A stretch of DNA of 53,006 nt from a virus. Under the pieces are notes generated by a model. It was not told the DNA's origin. It worked only from the letters and a program-made list of their open reading frames with translations, and did no database searches. Made by a program: the position numbers and the translations under genes. Shown here one piece after another: positions 33,258-41,472 of this stretch (the first letter of the stretch is position 1; every line of letters begins with the position of its first letter). Location: positions 1 to 53,006 of the IMG/VR virus record IMGVR_UViG_3300046520_000239. One strand, written 5' to 3'.

Positions 33258-33800
33258 ATGTCCTTCGTCCGCAAATTCTACACCGCTGACCTTCACCTCG
33301 GCCATAACGGCATTCTCAAGCACTGTCCGACCACACGCCCCTTCGACACCGTCGAGGAGATGGATCGCGCCATCGTCGAGCGCATCAACGAGCGCGTCGA
33401 GCCATACGATCTTCTCTATATCGTGGGCGACTTCGCGCTGTCCGGTGATGTCGAGTACGTCCGTCACCTTTTCCACTCGATCCACGCCCGCAAGGTACTG
33501 GTCCTGGGTAACCACGACTTGGATTCCAAAGGTGGCATCTCGAAGACGATCCGCGACCTTCCGTGGGACATCCCGCCGACGCATGCGCTCGAGACGACTG
33601 ACGAGGGTTGCCACATCTATCTGCACCATTACGGCTGCCGCGTATGGCCACGTCATCTTCGTGGCTCGTATCACCTGTTTGGCCACAGCCACGGGGGCCT
33701 GCCACCGCTCGGGCGCAGCCGCGACGTCGGTATCGACTGCACCGACACAGGTTTCGAGCCGCTGACGTTCTCAGCGATCAAGGAGTCCTTGGATGTCTGA
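33258..33800 (+). CDS. Calcineurin-like metallophosphoesterase
   Basis: 180 residues with all family blocks: DLHLGH (D-x-H), VGDFAL (GD), LGNHD (GNH[DE]), the HHYGC His and GHSHG (GH-x-H). These bind two metal ions. The short single-domain form is common in phages and may act on nucleotides or 2',3'-cyclic phosphates; the substrate is unknown. First full gene of the early operon; its end overlaps the next gene by eight bases. Confidence 0.88.
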   Translation: MSFVRKFYTADLHLGHNGILKHCPTTRPFDTVEEMDRAIVERINERVEPYDLLYIVGDFALSGDVEYVRHLFHSIHARKVLVLGNHDLDSKGGISKTIRDLPWDIPPTHALETTDEGCHIYLHHYGCRVWPRHLRGSYHLFGHSHGGLPPLGRSRDVGIDCTDTGFEPLTFSAIKESLDV

Positions 33801-34107
33801 TGACGAGTACGGCGTTCACGTCGCAAGTCACGGTAATGCAGTACCTGCTCGTGATCGCCTCCGGCTGCACGACTGTCAGGTGCCCGCGCTCGACAGCTTG
33901 CTCCGCGTCATGCGCGAGGAGCGCATCGACCGCGAAGTCCGCGTGGTCGGCATCTTCGCTCAAGCATCCGGGCGGACGAAGATCGATAAGGAATTCACCA
34001 CCATCGTCGATCCGCGCAGCGCCGCAGCTTTGTGTCACGAGATCACATTTGCTCGGTTGGAGCAGCGCTTTGAAGAAATTGTTCGTGAGGAGACTACTGA
34101 TGACTGA
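33793..34107 (+). CDS. Hypothetical protein
   Basis: 104 residues from ATG 33793, overlapping the metallophosphoesterase end. Arg/Glu-rich with REVRVVGIFAQASGRTKIDKEF and a helical C-terminus. Its end overlaps the next start. Function unknown. Confidence 0.68.
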   Translation: MSDDEYGVHVASHGNAVPARDRLRLHDCQVPALDSLLRVMREERIDREVRVVGIFAQASGRTKIDKEFTTIVDPRSAAALCHEITFARLEQRFEEIVREETTDD

Positions 34108-34489
34108 CCCCATCCGTCCTGATCTTTATCAGACTCTCCTGGCGAAACACGGTGAGCGCATGCCGGCCGAATCCGAAGTTTTCCTCCGCCCCGGCTGGGT
34201 ACCGCTCGTCGACCGCCTCCTGACCGACATCGCACGTGAATATCCTGACGCGCGCATCGTCGGCCTCGTCGGATGCGGTTGGCTACAAATCGACACATCG
34301 CTGCCGACGAACGGCGACCACGACTGGACCCGGCACGTCAAGTTCGACCGCTGGCTGCAGCGGTACGTCACCGAAAGTTTGTGGACCTGCGAGTGCTGCG
34401 GATCCCACCATGGCCGCGACCGTCTCAACCGCCGTGTCCTGTGTGAGGAATGCCAGAACACTAAGGAGAGCTCCGATGCCCATGCATGA
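34100..34489 (+). CDS. Zinc-binding tandem family member 1
   Basis: 129 residues from ATG 34100. Central GWVPLVDRLLTDIAREYPDA...VGCGWLQI corresponds to the family GW...KEKFG...L-R-I core, and the end carries C-E-C-C-G...LCEECQ, two Cys pairs that can hold a zinc ion. Four paralogues follow within 3.2 kb. The family is common in phage early regions and has no known function. Its end overlaps the next start. Confidence 0.75.
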   Translation: MTDPIRPDLYQTLLAKHGERMPAESEVFLRPGWVPLVDRLLTDIAREYPDARIVGLVGCGWLQIDTSLPTNGDHDWTRHVKFDRWLQRYVTESLWTCECCGSHHGRDRLNRRVLCEECQNTKESSDAHA

Positions 34490-34970
34490 CTTCCCCCGGA
34501 TCAAGAAAGACGACCTCGTAGCGGAGTTCCCGGGGGTCTTCGATACCGCCAGCTATACCGACGTTGGCGTGGGCTGGCTCGGCCTCGTGCGCGATTTCGT
34601 CAACGAGGCGCTGCAGCACGATCCGAGCCTGACTGTTCACGAAATCAAAGAAAAATGGGGCGGGATGAGGATCTGGTGCGACACCCCCGTTCTCCGCGCG
34701 CGCTTGGCTAAGGGCAAGGCGGAATTCAAATCCGGCATGACATGCGAAGTGTGCGGTGCCCCTGGGCACATCCGCCGTCCGCCGCCGGATCGAATGGCGT
34801 GGTGGCGCACTCTCTGCGACCAGCACGCCAGCGAGGATCAACGGTCGTGGGGCACACGGCAGCAAGGGCCGATGTACGGCTACATGCAGACTCGCGACGG
34901 CGCCTGGTACCGCTATGACGAGACTGAGGATGCGATGGTTCCGAGCGAGCCGCCAGCAAGGTGGAGATGA
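34476..34970 (+). CDS. Zinc-binding tandem family member 2
   Basis: 164 residues from ATG 34476 behind AAGGAGAG. Core GWLGLVRDFVNEAL...VHEIKEKWGGMRIWC, then TCEVCGAPG...LCDQH (C-x2-C...C-x2-H). After it comes the YMQTRDGAWYRYDE segment, shared in part with member 3. Unknown function. Confidence 0.8.
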   Translation: MPMHDFPRIKKDDLVAEFPGVFDTASYTDVGVGWLGLVRDFVNEALQHDPSLTVHEIKEKWGGMRIWCDTPVLRARLAKGKAEFKSGMTCEVCGAPGHIRRPPPDRMAWWRTLCDQHASEDQRSWGTRQQGPMYGYMQTRDGAWYRYDETEDAMVPSEPPARWR

Positions 34971-35449
34971 CGATGGAGACCTTCGCCGACCTGAAAGCAA
35001 AATATCCGCATCTCATCCGCCCGGGATTTCTTATTGAGTGCCATGAGGGATGGATCGGAATACTTGACCGCTATTTCGAGGTTGTTGACCGCGAACTCTC
35101 GCCGACAGAGACCTACGAGCTGCGACAGGTGAAGGAGAAACTCGGCGCGTTGAGGATCTACGATCACGGCGTGGTCACGTCCTCGAGTGTTCCTATCCGC
35201 AATGCCCACGCCCTCGCCGAAGCACGGTCTTTCTACACGTGCGAATACTGCGGCAAGCGCGGCGTGTGGAGCAATCGTCGCGGCTATCTGACTACGGTCT
35301 GCGAAGAACACGCCGTGCGCGATGGATACCGCGCAGAGCCCTACGCAGACAGCGACTACACGTATCGCGCGGCCGACGGCATCTGGCGACGCTACGATCC
35401 CGACTTAGACACTTTCCTCGAAGTGGAGGCACCAGATTGGTCGCGATGA
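34967..35449 (+). CDS. Zinc-binding tandem family member 3
   Basis: 160 residues from ATG 34967, overlapping the previous stop (ATGA); ATG 34973 with GGAG six bases upstream is the alternative. Core GWIGILDRYFEVVDRE...LRQVKEKLGALRIY and zinc set TCEYCGKRG...VCEEH. The C-terminal YTYRAADGIWRRYDPD parallels member 2, so these two are the closest pair. Confidence 0.8.
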   Translation: MTMETFADLKAKYPHLIRPGFLIECHEGWIGILDRYFEVVDRELSPTETYELRQVKEKLGALRIYDHGVVTSSSVPIRNAHALAEARSFYTCEYCGKRGVWSNRRGYLTTVCEEHAVRDGYRAEPYADSDYTYRAADGIWRRYDPDLDTFLEVEAPDWSR

Positions 35450-35967
35450 CAGCGCACGCACTTCGACGTCGCCGTCGCAGCCTCGGCGTTCCCCGCCGCG
35501 TCTGCATCGAATCCATGGATCGCGAATCCTTGCTCGTGGAAGCCATCCATCGTTGCGAGGACATCGAGCGAGCCATGGACATCGACTGGCAGCCGGACGA
35601 TGAGACCTGCCGCCGCGTCGGCTGGCACTTGGTCAAGAACACCGGAACCCTCTTCCATGTCGGAAGAAGGTTGCTCGAACATACGTTCCCGGGTGGCACC
35701 CTGCTGCCGCCTCGCGAGTTTCAGATGTGCCTGCACACGGAGCCGACTGACGAGGAAATGTTTGCGTCGCCGATGCTCCAGCCATGGAGCCTTCTCCTTT
35801 TCCAGTCCGGCAGTCAGCCGGCGTTCTGGAAGTTGGGCGGGACCATCTATCATCGGGATCACGACTGCGTGTGGGTGTGGACACGGCTGCTGTATCTGAA
35901 TCGGGACAAGCAGATGGCGAGAACGGATGAAGGCTGGTTGAAGCTTGGGAAGAGGATGAGCGCATGA
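35446..35967 (+). CDS. Hypothetical protein of the zinc-family operon
   Basis: 173 residues from ATG 35446, coupled to both neighbours by ATGA overlaps. Lacks the zinc set. Its RRVGWHLVKNTGTLFHVGRRLLEH part resembles the C-terminal domain of the next protein (EFGWHIVDT...). Function unknown; partial duplication within the operon is inferred. Confidence 0.7.
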   Translation: MTAHALRRRRRSLGVPRRVCIESMDRESLLVEAIHRCEDIERAMDIDWQPDDETCRRVGWHLVKNTGTLFHVGRRLLEHTFPGGTLLPPREFQMCLHTEPTDEEMFASPMLQPWSLLLFQSGSQPAFWKLGGTIYHRDHDCVWVWTRLLYLNRDKQMARTDEGWLKLGKRMSA

Positions 35968-37082
35968 TGAACGATGAACGGAGAGCGTGGCTGCGCGGCG
36001 CGTATCTCGACCGCATTGCCGAGGTTGCACAGCACTACGCTGCCGATCACAGCCACTTCGTGGATTCGGAATGGGAAGCGTTCATCGGCGACGAGTTTGA
36101 ATATCTGACGGAGTTGTCGGCTGACGATCATTCCTACCTGCGCGATCAGGCGGGGCTGGAGGCCTTCCGCCGCATCGTGTCGGCGCTGTCCGCAGCCCGG
36201 GAGGAAGCGTTCGGCAAACTGATCGTAGACAGCGCCGACGTGATCCATTCGGACGCGCGCTTCGCCTTGGACCTCGGCTGGATCAACCTGCTGCAGCACG
36301 CTGCCGACCGCGTCAGGACGTATCCGGAGGCTTGGGGCGCCCGCATCGTCGGCGCGAAGGAGAAGTTCGGCTGTTGCGTGCTCCATGTCGCCTGCGACTA
36401 CTCTGCGCGCGGCTGCCGATCCGAGGTCGAACGGCTCCGTGAAGAGGTGCGGCTGCGGTCGTTGGCCACGTGCGAAGTATGCGGGGCGAGCGGCCGGCTG
36501 CGGTTGTCGGGCTACGCGAAGACGGTCTGCGACCAGCATGCGCCTGTTCTGGGTGAGTTCCGGGAAGACGACGGAATGCATGCGGATCCGTGGGCATGGA
36601 ACGATGATGCTGACTACGTTCGCGACGTGCTCGACAAAGGCAGAGCACTGATCGCCGAAGCCGAGCACCGGAAGCGGCAGAGCTGCGACGAGTATCCTCC
36701 GGAAGCGGCAGAAGTCCTCAAAGACCTGATACCCGCGCGGCCGCGACCGACGCAGCACGTGATGGAAGAGAGAATCGACCCGATCCGCGCGACCGATGTC
36801 GGTCGCCGCGTCGATGACGACACCTGGAGCCGTACCGACCGCGAACAGGAACTGCTGGTCGAATTCGGATGGCATATCGTCGACACGGTTCAGGGCGCAT
36901 GCGTCAAAGTCGAATATCTCGACAAGTACATTGGTGACGAGATCGACGCTTGGCGCGAGTTCGCCGTGCAGCCGTTGACCGAATCCGACGAGGAATTTCT
37001 TCACGGATATGTCCGGGCACTCATCGACCATGAGTACGAACGCATAAGGGTCAAGCAGGAAGCCGAACGCAGCAACGATTGA
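35964..37082 (+). CDS. Zinc-binding tandem family member 4, three-part protein
   Basis: 372 residues. Residues about 1-95 have FIGDEFEYLTELSADDHSYL; 104-195 hold the family core (GWINLLQHAADRV...VGAKEKFGCCVLHV and TCEVCGASG...VCDQH); the last ~90 contain FGWHIVDT and IGDEIDAWREF...TESDEEFL, echoing both the N-terminal part and the preceding gene. It looks like a fusion of modules found separately next door. Function unknown. Confidence 0.75.
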   Translation: MMNDERRAWLRGAYLDRIAEVAQHYAADHSHFVDSEWEAFIGDEFEYLTELSADDHSYLRDQAGLEAFRRIVSALSAAREEAFGKLIVDSADVIHSDARFALDLGWINLLQHAADRVRTYPEAWGARIVGAKEKFGCCVLHVACDYSARGCRSEVERLREEVRLRSLATCEVCGASGRLRLSGYAKTVCDQHAPVLGEFREDDGMHADPWAWNDDADYVRDVLDKGRALIAEAEHRKRQSCDEYPPEAAEVLKDLIPARPRPTQHVMEERIDPIRATDVGRRVDDDTWSRTDREQELLVEFGWHIVDTVQGACVKVEYLDKYIGDEIDAWREFAVQPLTESDEEFLHGYVRALIDHEYERIRVKQEAERSND

Positions 37083-37112
37083 AGTCGGAAATAACCGACA
37101 AAGGAGTGGACA

Positions 37113-37619
37113 ATGTCGATTATTTCCGTCGCTCACGGCTGGCAGAACATTCTCGCCGAAGCCGTCGAAGAAGCCTCCAAGCTGCCTGAAGAGTGGCTGT
37201 TCGAGATCGTGTCGGCGGAGCGCGACGACGGTGCGTTGAAGCTGTCGGCGACGTACAACGCATTCGATGTCCCGTTAGACGATCATCTGCCGCCGGAACG
37301 GAAGCTGCCGCATCCGTGGCGATCCCTGCAGCGGATTCGGGAGAACGCGAGGGAGAAGTCGCTCAGGACTTGTGAGTGCTGCGGTCGGCCGGGCAAGCTA
37401 GTTGGTGCCGGCGAGACGGCGCGGGTGCGTTGCGTGCAGCATGGTTATGTCGTCGATGCCGGGGAATGGTCGGGGAATCCGGTTGGGTTTCTCTTCGAAT
37501 CCACCGAGGAAGCGATGTCGCATTTCCTTGCGGACTACGGCGACGGGCTGGACATGATGCAGGAGCTGCAGGCCGAGACCGCCAAGGATTCAGATGATGC
37601 GGCTACCAAGCCGCATTAA
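37113..37619 (+). CDS. Zinc-binding tandem family member 5
   Basis: 168 residues, AAAGGAG site. Family core begins at residue 8 (HGWQNILAEAVEEA...AERDDGALKL) and the zinc set is TCECCGRPG...RCVQH. The KEK-F-G block is degenerate (AERDDG). It ends the operon before the excisionase-like gene. Function unknown. Confidence 0.75.
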   Translation: MSIISVAHGWQNILAEAVEEASKLPEEWLFEIVSAERDDGALKLSATYNAFDVPLDDHLPPERKLPHPWRSLQRIRENAREKSLRTCECCGRPGKLVGAGETARVRCVQHGYVVDAGEWSGNPVGFLFESTEEAMSHFLADYGDGLDMMQELQAETAKDSDDAATKPH

Positions 37620-37633
37620 CGGTGTCTTTACCC

Positions 37634-37647
37634 GATCTCCCGAAATC
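37634..37647 (+). promoter_or_regulatory. Isolated TCTCCCGAAAT word before the excisionase-like gene
   Basis: Matches the arm-type words around attP (39364-39609). It may be an integrase or excisionase site controlling the int promoter. The 37620-37772 gap also has a CGAAGCG/CGCTTCG inverted repeat. Confidence 0.35.
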
Positions 37648-37772
37648 CCCCGGACAAACCGTTTCGCCCGGGCTAATGCTGATTCTACGGCGCGAAGCGT
37701 TTTCAGAAGGTCATTCTCCCGAGAAGTCGCTTCGTGATCGGATAGTTAGCAACCTGTATCCTGGAGGACTCC

Positions 37773-38294
37773 GTGAAGTTGATTGAAGCCGTTCCCCATG
37801 ATGCCATCGATGATCTCATGGGAGATTTTGAAGCGACGGTCGAGCGGCAGCGTCACGAGTATGTCGAGGCGATGGAGTGCATCGGGATCCTGCGCGGTAT
37901 TCAGTCACTCGAACCTGTGCACGCGCCCGCGGTGCCTGATCATCTCGACGATGAACTCCTGACAATAGCCGCCGCCAGTAAGCTTCCTGAACTTGGCGGC
38001 ATCGTCAGTCCGAAGCGCTTGTATGGCGAGGTCGCTGCCGGCCGCCTTCGACTTGCCGCCAACAGCGGCCCCGGAAAATTTTTCGTAACACGTAAACTCA
38101 TCAAGGAATGGATAGAATGGCGAGACCAAGAAAGCCGCCCCATCTCATCTGGATCAAGCCCAAGCTCACCGCGGACGGGAAATTACGGGCGAACGGATAC
38201 TGGGCGATCGCAGACGGAGAAAAGCGCATTGGCACGGGATACGGCCTTGAGTTTCGTGCAGAAGCTGAGGCCGCAAGGCTCCAATACGAGGTAG
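37773..38294 (+). CDS. Excisionase-like DNA-binding protein
   Basis: 173 residues from GTG 37773 with TGGAGGACTCC. Residues about 65-115 (AAASKLPELGGIVSPKRLYGEVAAGRLRLAANSGPGKFFVTRKLIKEWIEW) have the winged-helix pattern of excisionase/MerR-type proteins. The last ~55 residues overlap the integrase gene in another frame and are low-complexity, so they may be unimportant. Position immediately before int supports control of excision. Confidence 0.62.
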   Translation: MKLIEAVPHDAIDDLMGDFEATVERQRHEYVEAMECIGILRGIQSLEPVHAPAVPDHLDDELLTIAAASKLPELGGIVSPKRLYGEVAAGRLRLAANSGPGKFFVTRKLIKEWIEWRDQESRPISSGSSPSSPRTGNYGRTDTGRSQTEKSALARDTALSFVQKLRPQGSNTR

Positions 38295-39364
38295 ATCAGC
38301 TCGCGTCCAAGTCGGTCTCCGAGACGATCAACGAGAGGGGCAAAGGCCCGCGCGACGTGCTCGTGGTCGATCTGATCCGTTTCTACTTGGAGCGCCATCA
38401 GGCGAAGATTGAGGCAAAGTCCAAGGACAAGCTGCGCGACTACCTCAACATGGTCGAGCGATTCATTCGCTTCTGGGATGGGAAGACTGTCCACGAAATC
38501 AACGAGCGGACGATCAATGAATACCAGAAGAAGGCTCGGCCAGGAAAGCCGCTCGCCGACACAACAGTCGGCCGCGAGATCCCGGAGCTACGCTCCATGA
38601 TCAATTTCGGCATCAGGAAAGGGAAATGCGAGCTGCGGGGCCATATCATCGATTGGGAAATCCCGCCGCCGCCGCCGCCGCGCGAAGCATACTACACCCG
38701 CGATGAGGTGGCCAAGCTACTGCGCGGGGCTTGGTTTAAAAGGAATATGGGCATGGGCAGGGAGGGCGTCGGCATTCGCACGTCTCGCCACATCGCTCGA
38801 TTCATCCTGATTGCCGTTTGGACTGGCACCCGTTCCGAAAAGATCGAGCAGGCCTCGTACGTGGACCACGACGACAGGCCGTGGATGGATTTGGAAGGCG
38901 GGATTTTCTATCGTGGCGGCGTGGCAAACAAGTCGCCCACCAACAAGCGTGCGGACCCCGTTCGCATCCCGGACGAGATCATCAACCATCTGCGTCGGTG
39001 GCGCGATAAGAATCCAAGCACCGACAACGTGATCGCCTATCATGGCAAACCCGGGTCGACCAGGGGCGCGTTCCGTCGCCTAAAGCTTGACGTGCTGCCA
39101 CCGGATCGTGCCAAGAAGTGCAACCGGCATACATTTAAGCACACCTGCGCATCGTGGCTAATGGGCCAGCGCGTTCCGCTTGATATCATCGGTGCCTACG
39201 TCTCCACCACTCCTGAGGTGGTGAAGAAACACTACGGGCATTTCGCCCCAGACTTCCACTCGGAGGTCAACGACGCAATGAAGACAGCCAAGCAGTTGCG
39301 GTTGGAGAAGAATGTCGAGGAGCGCAAGAGGGAGAAGGTAGAAGCACAGAAGAAGGCTGCATGA
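38117..39364 (+). CDS. int: Tyrosine recombinase integrase
   Basis: 415 residues; ATG 38117 is preferred over 38108 because AAGGA lies nine bases before it. Residues about 75-175 are the SAM-like core-binding domain (DLIRFYLERHQAK...). Catalytic parts: Arg in WTGTRSEKIE, HTFKHT where the usual H-x-x-R second Arg is Lys, and Tyr in KKHYGHFAPD. The HTFKHT form is a known variant, so it is probably active. The attP with a tRNA-Thr fragment lies just downstream. Confidence 0.93.
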   Translation: MARPRKPPHLIWIKPKLTADGKLRANGYWAIADGEKRIGTGYGLEFRAEAEAARLQYEVDQLASKSVSETINERGKGPRDVLVVDLIRFYLERHQAKIEAKSKDKLRDYLNMVERFIRFWDGKTVHEINERTINEYQKKARPGKPLADTTVGREIPELRSMINFGIRKGKCELRGHIIDWEIPPPPPPREAYYTRDEVAKLLRGAWFKRNMGMGREGVGIRTSRHIARFILIAVWTGTRSEKIEQASYVDHDDRPWMDLEGGIFYRGGVANKSPTNKRADPVRIPDEIINHLRRWRDKNPSTDNVIAYHGKPGSTRGAFRRLKLDVLPPDRAKKCNRHTFKHTCASWLMGQRVPLDIIGAYVSTTPEVVKKHYGHFAPDFHSEVNDAMKTAKQLRLEKNVEERKREKVEAQKKAA

Positions 39365-39437
39365 TCTCCGATTACGTCTCTCGATATCTCCGGAAACGAC
39401 GGGAATAGGCGGGAATAGGCGGGAACCAATGGACACG

Positions 39438-39461
39438 GAAAGCCCAGAAATCTGGGCTTTC
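39438..39461. terminator. Terminator after integrase
   Basis: Perfect 11-bp arms GAAAGCCCAGA/TCTGGGCTTTC with a two-base loop. Stem T-runs on both strands allow bidirectional action. It lies between int and the att core. Confidence 0.8.
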
Positions 39462-39479
39462 TTGCTTAAAGAGCCTTCT

Positions 39480-39524
39480 TTCGTAATGATGGGGTCGCAG
39501 GTTCGAGTCCTGCAAGCGGCACCA
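39480..39524 (+). tRNA. 3' half of tRNA-Thr(CGU), att core; not a complete gene
   Basis: Reads from the anticodon loop TTCGTAA (anticodon CGT) through stem TGATG, T-arm GCAGG-TTCGAGT-CCTGC, acceptor AAGCGGC, discriminator A and CCA. The 5' half is absent, so it is only the recombination core. Confidence 0.85.
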
Positions 39525-39819
39525 GTCACATCTAATTGATATAAAACAATAAAACGGCTCCTTCCGGAACATCTCCGGAAACTACGTCTCCCGAAATGTC
39601 TCCCGATTGGAAGCTAAGCCGCTCTAGGTTCAAAACTGAGGAACGTAATCTCGGAGCCCCCTCCGCGCCGGGCATCGAGATGTGCGGTCGCAACCGCGAA
39701 GCCGAATCATCCAGTTTTGCACCGAATGGCCGATAGCTTCATCATGGGACTGTCGGATCCATGCTCCGGGGAGCGTCAAACGCCGACCAGCAGCGAGACC
39801 AGGATCATGCCGCGTCGCT

Positions 39820-39830
39820 CTGCAAGATTC
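39820..39830 (-). promoter_or_regulatory. Repeated element, copy F
   Basis: Exact CTGCAAGATTC in the 39525-39840 gap, just past the end of a minus-strand gene. No gene start or clear inverted repeat follows it on the minus strand, so its role here is open. The rest of the gap after the attP arms shows no gene. Confidence 0.35.
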
Positions 39831-39840
39831 GAGATCGCGG

Positions 39841-40605
39841 TCAGAATGCGAAACCCGTCTGGTATGATCCCTTGTCGAGCCTCACGACACCGAGAAGTGT
39901 CCATTGCTTCGGGCGCTTGGCCAGTGTTCCGAGGATGAAGACGATGCCCTTGTTGACGTACTCGCCTTCGTACTTCTCCTTAAGCATTTGAAGCGTGCGA
40001 TCCTCTCCGTAGGCCTGTCGCCACTTCCAGAACGCAGTATGCGTCTCCCAATCCCCGCACTGATGAGTGTGGCGCACTCCTGACTGGTCCAAATATGTGA
40101 AGGCGAGCATATGCGGCGTCGGCTCGAACGGCTCGACTTCCTGATCCAACATATTCGCTTGTCGGGCAGACCTGTCGTAGGCTGCAGCCTCCTGCTGTAT
40201 CGCAGTCGCAGGTTTGGGACGATGAATGAAACGCACCTGCTCCGGTCGGATTGCTGTTAGGGAACGACCCAGCTCAGCAGCCGCAACCATTGACGGCGTG
40301 ATCAGCGGCTCGAGCAGGAGCCGCTTCTCGTCGGTTGCACACTTACCGAGATTCTTGATGGTGCCCTGCAATACCTTGCAGCTTTCGGCGCGCTTGTCTT
40401 GAGAGTTAGGTACGTAGTCGAATGCGACCTTGTCCCACCGATTGAACGTTTCGCCCCCGTGGCGGTAGCGGATAGGATAGAGCCGCCTCCACTGGCCGTC
40501 ATCAGTGATGCCTGCACAGCAGACAGTCTCAGAGTGCCCGGAGCTCGGGCGCGGCAGTGCCTTTACCAGGATTGTGACTTGGCAGTTTTTCCGGGTTGCG
40601 CTCAT
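39841..40605 (-). CDS. Hypothetical protein paired with DUF488, possible dual OB-fold
   Basis: 254 residues from ATG 40605 (MSATRKNCQVTILVKALPRPS); a TTG at 40623 is in frame. The repeated beta pattern (ETVCCAGITDDGQWRRLYPIRYR; WDKVAFDYVPN) fits the OB-fold-like partners often encoded next to DUF488 proteins. It overlaps the DUF488 gene end by 77 bases. The molecular role is unknown. Confidence 0.6.
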   Translation of the reverse strand: MSATRKNCQVTILVKALPRPSSGHSETVCCAGITDDGQWRRLYPIRYRHGGETFNRWDKVAFDYVPNSQDKRAESCKVLQGTIKNLGKCATDEKRLLLEPLITPSMVAAAELGRSLTAIRPEQVRFIHRPKPATAIQQEAAAYDRSARQANMLDQEVEPFEPTPHMLAFTYLDQSGVRHTHQCGDWETHTAFWKWRQAYGEDRTLQMLKEKYEGEYVNKGIVFILGTLAKRPKQWTLLGVVRLDKGSYQTGFAF

Positions 40606-41056
40606 ACCTGTCTTTCTTGTCAACGAATAAGTCGAAAGAAATCAAGTCATAATCTTTAAGTTGAGTCGCCACAATCTGTCGGTGACAAGTGCTCGGATCA
40701 CGTTCGTAGCACATCAAGCAGGTCATCTCCTCCTTGGCGATAGCTGCGACATTGCGAACTGCCTGCTGCGCTCCTTCCGTGGCAAGGTGCTCACCGAAAA
40801 CTTTGCGGAACGTCTCGAAGTCGCCGGCGCGCGCTGCTTCTCGGCCCGGCTTAGGATCACCAAGATCTTTGGCGTGGATGTAGCGGATCCCATGCGTCTG
40901 CAGTCGAGCTGCAAGACCGTTCTTGGAGAAACCCTTCTTCCGAGACACGGTTACTGCTCGAACATCAACAAGCACCTGCACCCCGGCGATCTCAAGAGTT
41001 CTGACGAAGTCGTCTATCGTCGAGCCTTCGTAGCCGATGGTCATCAAGCTCGTCAT
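40529..41056 (-). CDS. DUF488-family protein
   Basis: 175 residues from ATG 41056 (MTSLMTIGYEG), AAAGGA site six bases upstream. Recognisable by MTIGYEGSTIDDFVRTL, VDVRAVTVSRKKGFSK, and the MCYERDPSTCHRQIVA motif with two Cys and His. The family is of unknown function. It is in an operon with the 254-residue gene, divergent from the next plus-strand gene. Confidence 0.82.
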   Translation of the reverse strand: MTSLMTIGYEGSTIDDFVRTLEIAGVQVLVDVRAVTVSRKKGFSKNGLAARLQTHGIRYIHAKDLGDPKPGREAARAGDFETFRKVFGEHLATEGAQQAVRNVAAIAKEEMTCLMCYERDPSTCHRQIVATQLKDYDLISFDLFVDKKDRYERNPEKLPSHNPGKGTAAPELRAL

Positions 41057-41150
41057 CTGCATTCCTTTCGTCCACGAAGCATGGAGCGCGTAGTTATCCT
41101 TGACGGGACTTGCCCGAGAGTTAACTTTCCAAGACCTTTACGGTGAAGAT

Positions 41151-41396
41151 ATGAAGATGCAAGGGACCTCGACGCCGCAGCTTCCACCGGTTACGGTCCC
41201 TGACATGACCGAAGACCCCGACAAGCCCACCATCCGCCGCCATCCCGATCCGCTCGGCTACGACACCCGGAGGCCGTTCGTCGAGGTCGCAAGGGAAATC
41301 TCCGAGGACGCGCTCGCCGGACGACACCAGGATGCTGTCGACGCCGAGCTTGAGGCAGTGCGCAGGAGATGGCGTCGTCTTCGAGCCTCCGACTGA
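41151..41396 (+). CDS. Hypothetical protein
   Basis: 81 residues from ATG 41151 with a GGTGAAG site. Pro-rich N-terminus, then a repeated Arg/Asp-rich helical end (AVDAELEAVRRRWRRLRASD). Function unknown. Confidence 0.6.
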   Translation: MKMQGTSTPQLPPVTVPDMTEDPDKPTIRRHPDPLGYDTRRPFVEVAREISEDALAGRHQDAVDAELEAVRRRWRRLRASD

Positions 41397-41400
41397 GAAG

Positions 41401-41418
41401 ATTGTAGGATTCTACAAT
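41401..41418. promoter_or_regulatory. Operator-like palindrome ATTGTAG-GATT-CTACAAT
   Basis: Perfect seven-base arms in the 76-bp gap before the gene at 41473. No T-run follows, so it reads as a regulator site. Confidence 0.45.
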
Positions 41419-41472
41419 AGACAGTGGCCGTGGGATCCGGGAAACCTCTCCTGTCAAACAGAGGAGACCGCC

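Larger units (their letters stand above)
39364..39609. other. attP attachment site with arm-type repeats
   Basis: Core is the tRNA-Thr 3' half (39480-39524). On the left, ATCTCCGATTA, GTCTCTCGAT and ATCTCCGGAAAC (39364-39397) and the tandem decamer GGGAATAGGC (39401-39420); on the right, ATCTCCGGAAAC, GTCTCCCGAAAT and GTCTCCCGATT (39571-39609). The same word in two clusters flanking the core matches arm-type integrase sites. The host target would be the tRNA-Thr(CGU) gene, restored on integration. Confidence 0.75.

Noticed and set aside
35859-37136. 425-codon minus-strand frame opposite the zinc-family gene
   Set aside because: The plus-strand frame is coupled, carries the family motif and has ribosome sites; the antisense does not.
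39401-39424. Tandem GGGAATAGGC as a CRISPR-like array
   Set aside because: Only two copies with no spacers; better explained as part of the attP arm.
39372-39572. Minus-strand frame with RLQDSNLRPHHYE
   Set aside because: It is the antisense of the tRNA-Thr fragment and attP, a common false gene in this kind of sequence.
39717-39938. Small plus-strand frame after attP
   Set aside because: No ribosome site, overlaps the end of the minus-strand gene, low-complexity sequence.
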